Assembly (NCBI GenBank): GCA_010093485.1
Contig: MU001502.1
Coordinates: forward strand, 1,756,057 to 1,820,056
DNA length: 64,000 nucleotides
Direction: 5' to 3'
From: Karstenula rhodostoma CBS 690.94
Lineage: Eukaryota; Ascomycota; Dothideomycetes; Pleosporales; Didymosphaeriaceae
A model generated the notes under the pieces. That model saw only the letters and a list, made by a program, of their open reading frames with translations. It was not told the origin of the DNA and searched no databases. Position numbers and translations under genes: made by a program. Shown piece by piece: positions 55,411 through 64,000 of this stretch. Position 1 is the stretch's first letter. Each line of letters begins with the position of its first letter.

Positions 55411-57940
55411 CTACCGCTCGCTAACCTCCTGTATTGCAGCGCGTAGGCCCTCCATCCCCCACCCAAGCTCTTCCTTGCACGCACCCTGCTCGCAGACCAT
55501 GACCCCCTCCTTGCCCGCGTCCATGCTCTTCACTAATGCATTCCTCTCCTTTAGCCACGCACCCACACTACTTCCCACCCTGCTCACGACACCCAGTCCC
55601 GCAGGTCTCTCCCTATACCTTTTGAGCCACTCTTCAGCCTTCTCCCCCTCGCCCGTGACGACAGCGTGCCTAGTCCCAAATTTGGACGCAACGATCGAGT
55701 CCATCATTCCCGGGAAGAGAAACGGATGCTGCATGATCTCAGCCTCGAACGCGCTCGTCGTCTCACGCGCGCGCTGCACATATGTCTCGTCCTCGAGCAG
55801 CGCGCCGAGGCGATCCAGATTCCGCGCCGAGACGCCGTTGGTGCCGGGCTCCGCGTTGTCCATGCCGTCCTTTAGCCGCATGATGAGGTCCTTTTGGCCC
55901 TCGGGTGTGGAGAAGAAGCCAAGGTGCAGCTTGTCCCAGAAGAGCTCGATTTGCGTCTTTTGCAGCTCGTCGGCCCAGCGCAGGTATGTGTCGTTGAAAG
56001 TTGCTTCGTAGAGATCGATCAAGCCTGATATGAGATAGGCGTAGTCGTCTGCAAAGCCTTGGACGTCGCCGGGGCCTTCTCGGTAGACGCGCAATAGAGT
56101 GTGGGACTGTGGGTTGTATAGTTCTTTTTGGATGAAAGCAGCTGCCTTTTCTGCCGCGGCGAGATATCCCTTTGCTCTTGAAGGATCTGACGCCGAGAGC
56201 GCGGCGGCTGTGCGGGCGAGCGCGCCAATGGCAAGACCGTTCCAGGAGACGACGATCTTGTCGTCGAGCGCAGGTCTCGGCCGTTCTTTTTCTCTGTGCG
56301 CGAGGAGCTTCCGTTGGCCTTCGGATAGCGTCTTTTTGATTTCTTCTGTAGAAAGGGCAAACTCTTTGGCCAGGTCGGCTGGCGTGCTGCTGGTTGCGAG
56401 GACGTTTTGGTTAATGAGCTCGTCGTGCGCGTCGTGCTCTGGATCGACGTTGCCTTCGTCTTTGACGCTGTAATACCGGGCGAGGATGTCGGCGTCTCGG
56501 TCGCCCAGTATGTCTTGGAACTCGTTCAGCGTCCACACGTAAAAGGCGCCCTCTCGCTTCTCTTTGTCGGACGATCGACAGAGGGAATCGGCATCTTCAG
56601 CGGAGAAGAAGCCACCGGTTTCTGATTGCATGGGAGGGGTTGTGAGGTAGGTGGCAATGTCGTGGACAGCGGCCAGATGGTCAGGACTCCGTGTCAGGAG
56701 ATGGGCATCGAGGTATACCGGCAGTAGCTGTGATTGATCGTACAGCCTGAGATTTGTCAGTACCATGTCTTTGCTGTTCTGTATGTCTACTTACATCTTC
56801 TCAAAGTGTGGCAGACTCCAGTCCCTTGTGACGCTATATCTTGCGAAGCCGTGGCCGATCTGGTCGTGTATGCCGCCCTTGTTCATTGCCGAGAGGGTTG
56901 CCAGGACCATGTCTTTTGCATTGGTGCATTCTTTGGCGCCGACCACATCGGCGACTGCCTTTGGATATTGCGACAACTTCAACAAGAAGCTCAAGTTTGT
57001 AGGTGTGGGGAATTTGGGGGCTGTGCCGAAGCCAGCGTACGTGGGGTCGTACTTTGCGGCAAAGTGCTCGTAGGCCTCGTCGAGCAGCTCGAGGTCCAGG
57101 GGGTCTTGGTCGGCGCCCTCCTTGCGACTGATGCTGCCATCCTCGGCAAACTCGCGCAGCTGGGCCGTGACGTCTTGGGCCGAGTCGAGACAGCGTTGCC
57201 GCTGGTTCTTCCACACGTCCCGCATCTTCTCGAGGATGCCGACGAAGCCGATGTGGTTCTGTCCCGCCATGGTCGAGCCGGGGCCCGGCCAGTACGTGCC
57301 GCCGAAGATGGGCTCGAGGTCCGGTGTGATGAAGACGTTGAGCGGCCACCCGCCCGATCCGGTTGAGGCCTGGACGTAGTTCATGTATATGCGGTCGACG
57401 TCGGGGCGCTCCTCGCGATCGATCTTGATGGGAATGAAGGACTCGTTGAGTATGGCGGCCACCTCTGGGTTCTCAAAGGACTCGCGCTCCATGACATGGC
57501 ACCAGTGGCAGGCCGCATATCCAATGCTGACGAAGATGAGGCGGTCCGTCTGCCTGGCCAGCGCGAGGGCCTCGGGACCCCACAGCTGCCAGGCGACGGG
57601 GTTGTTCATGTGTGCGCGAACCTGGGCTGCCATCAGCCAGGGCGCAACGGGCGACGGATGGCGACATGGCACTTACATACGGGCTCCTGCTTTCGTGGAG
57701 GCGGTTGGCCAGCTTGAGGCCGTCGCCCCCCGAGGCCACGTCGTGTCGCATGTGTCGCGCGTCCATTCCGAGCATGCGAGCGTGGTATCGGAGCAGGTGC
57801 GCTCGCGGGGCACTGGCACTGCTATCGCGAGCGTGGGGGGCAGCCGGCGGGAAGGTTGCACGGGCGAGCGATGGCGTCACCGGCTGTCGCGTACAAGTAG
57901 ACGCACAAGGTCCTCGCAGTGTGAAGCGGAGTGGCGGCAT
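55411..57940 (-). CDS. SPATA20/YyaL-type thioredoxin-domain (DUF255) protein
   Basis: A protein of the widely conserved YyaL/SPATA20 family: an N-terminal thioredoxin-like domain joined to an (alpha/alpha)6-barrel like those of sugar epimerases. The biochemical role is unsettled. Exons 57940..57677, 57621..56795 and 56746..55411 give 808 aa. The core starts LKLANRLHESRSPYV, then HMNNPVAWQLWG, IGYAACHWCHVMERESF (CHWC at 126-129, a redox-like motif), DREERPDVDRIYM, GSGGWPLNVFITPD and FGGTYWP. The barrel has KGGIHDQIGHGFARYSVTRDW, HFEKMLYDQ, GGFFSAEDADS and EGAFYVWT. The first about 80 residues are Arg-rich with few acids, fitting a mitochondrial presequence. The start is the first ATG in the open frame; a hexamer repeat lies just upstream. 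Confidence 0.9.
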
Positions 57941-57956
57941 GCGACCACACGAGAAA

Positions 57957-57984
57957 GCTGAAGCTGAAGCTGAAGCTGAAGCTG
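57957..57984. repeat. GCTGAA hexamer microsatellite
   Basis: About 4.7 copies of GCTGAA, 17 bp upstream of the SPATA20-like start codon, so in its 5' leader on the minus strand (TTCAGC repeats). The gene's frame stays open through it, which makes the start region prone to length variation. Confidence 0.75.
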
Positions 57985-59078
57985 CGTCTGCTGGAGCTCC
58001 AAAAACCGTGAGCAACCACCTGCCACGGGCGTCTGATGCGGGGGTGGTTCTGATTCGTTATCCGCTGGACCCTTGCTGGGCCTCGGCTGCTCGCGTACGT
58101 GAGAGACCAAAGGTACATATCGTGAGACCCTACATCACACACCACGCCCCCTCTCCTGCATGCCTTTCTCCCTTGCGACGTTTTGGCTGTGATCCTGTTC
58201 CTTCTCTTCGAGGTCGTCGTCGCCCATGGCTCCAGCGCCCGAGTACACGCCAGCTACAACGTGTCCGAGATGGTAGTGCCCGACGAAAATATGCCTTACG
58301 ACGAGATTGTCCACGAAGAGATGGAAACGCTGCATTCAAGTGCCCTGCTCCGAGTATAGCTGCAACTCGGCCCTCGCCTCCCTGCTTGTGGCGCACCTGA
58401 ACGACAGCGTCGGCAGCACAAGCGCTGGCTACGAATACACGCGACGGCAAAGCGCCCGTGAAAGAGCAAGCGCTGCAGGGGTAACCTCTACTGCTAAAGG
58501 TATACGCAGTACCCACCAGGCATGCACAGATCCTGGACTGTACATCCCACGCTTCGTGCTGTCGACCGAGCAACGGAGACGAGCGGAAATTCTTCATATG
58601 CCTTCACGCCACATGGTGCGGGCGCAGCTACTTTGATTGTCGGAAATCAATCCATCACATTAGACCTGTCGCCACTTCTTCCTCGTCTTGGAATGTGGGC
58701 TCTGTACTGCATGCACACCGGGAATACACGTCGCCGAGTCCAAGCCCGTGAGCTTCTAGAAAACACTGCCCACGGTGCGTGGAGAGCCTTGTGCAGCCCC
58801 CCGTCTGCGGATTAGCGCCGGACTCTCCACCAATCACAACCCCCACCATGCTTCGGAGTTTCACACCCATCTCAGGCCTGCAGTCGAGCATCAGTACCTG
58901 GCAGCGGTATCCTTCTCCTCCCCCGGACTGCTTATTGAAGACCCGGTCCACCCGCTGCTGTCATCTCGCCCTTGTGTCACTCATTTACCACTTCTGCACA
59001 ACCACCCCATCGCTGCACATAACGCTGGTAGTTGTACACGATCCACGCTCATTGTTATGATTCATTAGCTGGGACAAC
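57985..59078. other. Divergent intergenic region
   Basis: About 1.1 kb between head-to-head genes. No coding character. A frame of 155 codons on the minus strand (58130-58597) overlaps two plus-strand frames and shows no motif. Confidence 0.35.
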
Positions 59079-61208
59079 ATGTCCCACAGACTATCTGGTG
59101 TGCCGGTGAACCTGCTGGTCGCAATCTTCATTCTCTTCTCCATCTTCATATTCACATTTACCCTGGTGTTTGTCACAATCGTGGTACCAGGTTACAGACT
59201 TACGACTGGCTTCAAAGTGCGTCCGTCATCCAACTCCTAATCGCATTGCTGACAAGTCCAGGTCGCATACAACATTGCCAACGCAATTCTCGCAACCGTG
59301 CTCAGCCGCTATGCCAGCGGCGAAATACAGAAACAATGGCTGCGCCAAATCAATCACGAAATTTCTGATGTCAAATATCAACTTCACCACAGTCCCCACA
59401 TTATGCAGAAATGGCGCGCTGTGAGTAATCCTCCGACTGCCTGGAATCGTCCTCGGGACATGGTGAGACTTGTAAGACATTTGCTGACGGTGCATGGTGT
59501 CTAGGTCTTGGGCATAAACACATTCAAAGAGCGAATCACATCGCTCAAGACTACCATTATACCGCAGCTTTCTTTTCTCTTCACGGGTCTCATTACAACA
59601 GCCGTCGTAGCTGCAGTCACATTGACCGACACCACATGCTACACGGATCTGAGCCCTCCACGAATCCACAGCGGGGCCGACAACAAATGCACGAGGATGT
59701 TGCCCAATAACAACACCGATCGCTCATCGCCCCTATGGGAGTTTCGAACCTTTTGGAACAACAACGATGGATCAGCGTACTATGCTACGTCCAACCTAGG
59801 TTGTCCGTCATGGTCGGGCGCACAATTCATGGGCTCCATCAATACAATAGACCCAGCACATGTCGCTTACGCGCGTAACGGAGTTGGGATCCACGGCTCA
59901 GCGATTGGAACGCCAGAAGTATTCTACACTGATTTCCCTGACATTGTCGAGCCCTTTGATGGCCTCCACGGTGCAAAGGTCAACCAGTCCATGCTGCGTA
60001 CAGTCTCTCAATGCCTTCCCGTCATGGCCACGAATCCAGTCAAGTGCCGTCCTGGGGGCAGCGTATCGTTCAAATCAAGCATACCCGAGAAGGTGGATGA
60101 CGCCGAAGCCAATTACCACCAGATATCCGTTGAAGCTGGCGGCTGCAACTTCACCCAAGCGAGTGCCGAAGACCCCAACGGCAAATTTGGCGTCATGGTT
60201 TCTCGCTTCTGTCCACAAGACAATACTGTTGGCAAGGGAACCGTTGCGATGGGCGCTACCGGTATCATTAGTCTTACCCTCGCTGCCTCGATAGGCGACG
60301 AAGATTTCTTGGCCAAGCACGCCGCCAGTTATGAGGCGATGAGCACCGGTATTACCAGAAACCTTACCTATGCCATAACTTGCGACATTGATGTCCAGCC
60401 GACGATCAAATGGCGGACTCTTACGCTCAAGCTGCAGCAAGGCACCCTCACAACCACTCCGTCGTACTCTAAACTGATTTCCGGCGTCGACGGCTGCGCA
60501 TCCACCTCAAACAACAAAGCCAACTGGACCCTAGGCAACGGCTACGCAGGCGGTGCCGCTGCCGCCCTGGTGCAACCGCTCTCAGAAGGCCGTTACTGGA
60601 ACGGCATGACCAATACCATCTTCAACCAGGCCCTCAACGTCACCGACACCTCGGACCGCTACTCAACCGTCGAGTCCTGGCAAAAGCTCATCCGCAGCCC
60701 GCCCTACGGCTTCAGCCAGTCTACCAATGCCCTCGAAGACGTCCTCGGCCTCACAACCGGCATCACCATGTCGCAGATGTCGACCCTCGATAGCATGCGC
60801 AGCAGCAGCCCGCTCGCCGACCCCGTCAACTTCCACGCCGCGGCACCGGGCCACGCGACCTTTGCTTGCACGCGCGTCGGCTCGGGCCAGCGCTCCGCCG
60901 TCCTCTTCACGCTGCCGCCGCTGCTCGCCATGCTCACGGCCATCTACCTCATGATCACGGTGCCGAGGAAGCCGACGAGCTTCAAGACGAGTCGCCTCGA
61001 GGACCTCATCGGCATCGGCATGGCGAGCGAGCGCCAACTCAGCATGGCGTATCGCCGGGACCATATACGGCAGAGCCAGGACCCGGAGGCACAAGTCGGG
61101 ATCCCGCGGGCGCCGGCGCCGGAGCGGAATCCCTTTGAAGATGACGCCGAGGAGAAGGCGATGGGGCTGCAAGAGTTGCGGGCTGTGCATCGCAAGAATT
61201 GGGATTAG
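59079..61208 (+). CDS. Uncharacterised fungal membrane protein (666 aa)
   Basis: Exons 59079..59216, 59262..59420 and 59505..61208 give 666 aa. The 5' exons are supported by GTGCGT/CAG and GTGAGT/TAG introns with phase 0 joins and by the protein sense of the result: TM1 LLVAIFILFSIFIFTFTLVF (residues 12-31), an amphipathic linker (LSRYASGEIQKQWLRQI), TM2 FLFTGLITTAVVAAVTL near 122-138, a long outer domain with about ten Cys and several N-glycosylation sequons (NNTD, NQS, NFT, NLT, NWT, NVT), and TM3 LFTLPPLLAMLTAIYLMITV near 570-590. A cytosolic tail follows. I know similar topologies in large Pezizomycotina families of unknown function but cannot name one. A receptor-like or cell-surface role is a guess from topology only. 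Confidence 0.75.
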
Positions 61209-61982
61209 AGGTGGGGGCTGGATGGTTCGGCGCATTCCTTTGGACGGATATTATACCCAGTTTGACTTTGTTATTGAGCGTTTATGTTTCCATGTATTCT
61301 TTTCTCCTACTGTTTTCTTCATTCATTCATTCATTCGTTCACGCGTCTGTGGTACATGCATACCACTGGACTATAGAGCAGACGTCACTCACGATTCGAT
61401 TTGATTTGATTCGATGTTGTACCTATCTACCTGCCTTGCCTCCTCTTTTCGCATTGTCACACGCTCTACCTCTCAATCGCAGCTACTGACATCCACCACA
61501 CGTCAAACCGCACAGTCCACACGAGAGGTGGATCCTCCGCACTCGGACTGTCTTATCTCACCTCACCCCGGAGATAAGTACACGCGCGGCGCGTACTCGT
61601 GCAGACAGCTGACTGTATCTGCCTCCGATGTATATATGCCCCTGCCCCTGCCCCTGCCTCTTTCGGCACGCAGCCGAGACCGCCATCCTGGCCGCTGCGG
61701 AATCCTTCGTCCCGGACGAACGATGTTCCGGTGGTGAGACGACTGCATTCGAGGAGGGCTGCGGGTAGGAACTGGCAAGTGCACCCAGCGAAGAAGAGGT
61801 TGACATTGCATCGTGTCTTGTGCAGAGGTTTAGCTGTGTGCGAGAGAGCGCGAGGTGCAACGAAGGATCGCGACTAGCGAGGAAGATCCGATTGGATAGG
61901 TTCGCGAACGTCGACGTCCCCCTGAGTTGGCGGGCCACATCCCACGTCCACGTCCCGTTTAGACAGCAGCAAAGAAGAGAGA
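61209..61982. other. Intergenic region
   Basis: About 0.8 kb. It contains a CATT/TTCA simple repeat (61317-61333) in the 3' flank of the membrane-protein gene, a CCTGCC-type run (61637-61656), and the upstream region of the MFS pseudogene. No gene is present. Confidence 0.4.
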
Positions 61983-63822
61983 ATGGAACTATCGAGCATG
62001 GACGAGAAACGCGATGCAGAAATCACTACCGCGACTGCAACCGCGATGTCTCCAGACGCAAAGGAGCACCCCGAAGGCCCGGAGCGCATGGCCCTGTCGG
62101 GCGTGAAGCTCAACCTCTTGACGCTGTCGTAGGCCGAGTTTCTTCTTTTGCGAGAGGGCTGCTAATGATGCGGTACTACCAGGCTCTGCCTTAGCCTGTT
62201 TCTCTCGCTGCTGGATAGCACGATTGTGAGCACGGCGTTGGTGAAGATTACGAGTGGGCTGGGCGGGTTTGAGAGGAGCAGTTGGGTGGTGAATTCGTAT
62301 CTGCTGACGTATACTGGTATGTTTTCCTTGAGATGTCTGGGGAGAAAGGCTGTGCTGAGTCGAGGGTGTAGGATTCCTCATCACGGCGAAGCTGAGCGAT
62401 ATCTTTGGGCGCCGCGCGCTGGTGGCGGCGGGACTGGCCATCTTTGTCGTTTCGTCGGTTGCGTGCGCGCTGGCGAGGACGCTGACGCAGCTGTGAGTTC
62501 GCTAGACATGGATGAGCACGAAACCAAAGATGAGACCATTGACTGGATTTAGCATCGTCTTCCGCGCCTTCGTGGGGGCGCAATGTACACGATGACTTTC
62601 GTCATCCTCCCCGAGATGTGCACGCCGGACCAGTACACGCTCTACTCGGCCATCATCTCCTGCGTCGCCACCATGAGCAGTCTCTTCGGGCCCATCTTTG
62701 GCGGCCTGATCAGCCAGAAGACGGACTGGCGGTGGATATTCTGGCTCAAGTACGGCACTCCCTTTTCTTTTCTTTCCCCCTTTCCCAAGGCAAAATTACT
62801 TACAACCACCAACAGCGTGCCCACAGGCGCTCTCTGCCTCGCGCTCCTCTACCTCGCCATCCCCTCCCGCTTCCCCTACAGACACCAAGCCGAAGCGCCC
62901 CGAATCTCCTGCGCTCGGCGCCCTCCTCATGCTCTCCGCGACGACCCTCTTCCTCACGGCCCTCGAAGAATCCGGCACCGGCACCCCCTGGTCCGCGCCG
63001 CTCGTCCTCGCGCCGCTCCTCGCCGGCCTCGTCCTCTACGCCGGCCTTCTCCTCTGGTCCAAAGCGCAAGCCACGCGCACGACGGCCCAGGAACCCCTCC
63101 TCTCCTGGCACGTCCTATCCGACCGCTTCTGCCTGGGACTCTTCGCCCAGGCCTTCTGGATGGCCACCATCATGTTCAGCCTGACGGTCGCCCTCCCGCA
63201 GCGCTTCCAGGTCGTCGACGGCGCCTCCGCCCTCGCCGCAGGCTACCGCCTCCTCCCCGTGACGCTCGTCGACCCCCTCGGTGCCGCCCTCTCCGCCTAC
63301 CTCCTCTCCAGCACCCGCCTCCCCGCCTTCTAGCTGCTCCTCGTCGGCAACGCCACACAGACGCTGGGCGTGGGCCTGCTCGTCCTCCAGCCCGCCCCTC
63401 TCCTCGCCTTCCCCGCGAGCCGCTACACCTTCGAGGCCATCGTGGGCTTCGGTCTGGGCTTCACCTCCGCCGTCACCGTCCTATCTACCGTGCTGTACTT
63501 CGCCCCGCGCGACATCAGCGTGGGCATGGGCGGCGCCATCGGCGTCGCTGCCAGCGTCAACATACTCAACCGGTACACGGCGGCTGAGCTGGGCGGGACG
63601 CTCACTGCAGCGCAGATGGCGGCGATCAAAAGGTCTGCGGAGGCGGTTGCGGGGTTTCCAGAGGACGTGCAGAGGGTGGTGCGAGAGGCGTATGCGCGCG
63701 GGTGGGGGTGGCAGGCAGTTGCGCTGACGGGATTTGGGGGGATGGGATTGGTCATGTTGGGCTTGCTGGGCGAGGCGAAGATGAGGCGGCTAGAGAAACA
63801 TAAGAAGGCGGAGGAGCGCTAG
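61983..63822 (+). pseudogene. Decayed MFS (drug:H+ antiporter-like) transporter gene
   Basis: Introns at 62129-62182, 62317-62371, 62493-62552 and 62750-62815 still have good GT/AG sites and restore a 14-TMS DHA2-like start: SLLDSTIVSTALVKITSGLGG, WVVNSYLLTYTGFLI, KLSDIFGRRALV, IVFRAFVGA. Three lesions follow. Near 62580 the frame must shift to continue into MYTMTFVILPEM. Near 62884 it must shift again to reach the frame of GALLMLSATTLFLTALEESG. At 63331-63333 a TAG stop interrupts the frame between RLPAF and LLLVGNATQTLG, after which coding sense runs on to 63822. Unless all three are assembly errors, no full-length product is possible. The relatives it resembles export toxins or drugs; the substrate is unknown. 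Confidence 0.8.
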
Positions 63823-64000
63823 GGTGTGTGCAATTGAATTGTGTTGGGCTGGCAGATCCATACATCAGACCACCACACCAACACCGCTTCCCGCCCAACA
63901 AGAACGTCCCCTCTCTCCAACCCCACAGATTACCAAATCATGTGGGGATCCCGGGGCCCTGGGAGTTCCCCGCGAGGCGGAGGGAGTATGTGGGTGATCG
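63823..64000. other. 3' flank of the MFS pseudogene
   Basis: 178 bp to the window edge with no feature seen. Confidence 0.3.

Noticed and set aside
1..64000. tRNA, rRNA or snRNA genes
   Set aside because: Scanned for B-box-like GGTTCGAxxCC and cloverleaf-sized inverted pairs and for known rRNA/snRNA blocks; nothing convincing by eye. A tRNAscan-SE/Infernal run would decide.

Overview
The window comes from a filamentous ascomycete (Pezizomycotina; probably a Dothideomycete, although the class is inferred). The genes have short introns (about 46-60 nt) with CTAAC/CTGAC-type branch points, and the protein families (Abp2, Mis6/CENP-I, Scd6, Vtc2/3, AA7 oxidase, Fcy2-type permease) are fungal. 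I see no bacterial operons, phage, CRISPR array, rRNA or recognisable tRNA.

Layout. 1-9.7 kb: the 3' part of an ARS-binding protein 2 (Abp2) gene, a PEX39-like peroxin gene (minus strand) divergent from an SCD6/LSM14 gene, and a VTC2/3-type SPX gene. 11.9-17.6 kb: two secreted enzymes, a CPAF-like S41 peptidase and an AA7 berberine-bridge-type carbohydrate oxidase. 17.97-26.3 kb: no gene. This stretch is a degenerate tandem array whose units of about 300 bp carry four short boxes (named A, B, C and T here) at nearly fixed spacing. 26.3-28.9 kb: the CENP-I/Mis6 kinetochore gene, with eight exons and at least one GC-AG intron. 30.6-33.6 kb: a conserved protein of unknown function, a putative serine palmitoyltransferase small subunit, and a mitochondrial GGQ release-factor-like protein divergent from it. 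35.1-40.6 kb: an APH/kinase-fold protein, a short hypothetical gene with a possible frame lesion, and a 611-aa protein of unknown function. 41.3-48.1 kb: GPI13/PIG-O and a PUF3-type Pumilio protein. 51.2-61.2 kb: a small single-pass membrane protein, an NCS1 purine/cytosine permease, a SPATA20/YyaL-type thioredoxin-domain protein, and a 666-aa membrane protein of unknown function. 62.0-63.8 kb: a decayed MFS transporter gene.

Functionally this is ordinary housekeeping chromosome: replication origin or chromatin binding, mRNA control (Scd6, Puf3), organelle functions (Pex39, mitochondrial release factor), polyphosphate, GPI anchors, kinetochore and transport. A small secreted-enzyme pair sits beside the repeat array. 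The genes do not form an obvious pathway or biosynthetic cluster.

The two most unusual signals are the spaced-box array at 18-26.3 kb and a repeated C-rich to G-rich switch in coding-strand skew near the 3' ends of many genes on both strands. All exon boundaries were read by eye from splice consensus, branch points and frame continuity. No alignment or database search was run; family assignments rest on recognised motifs.
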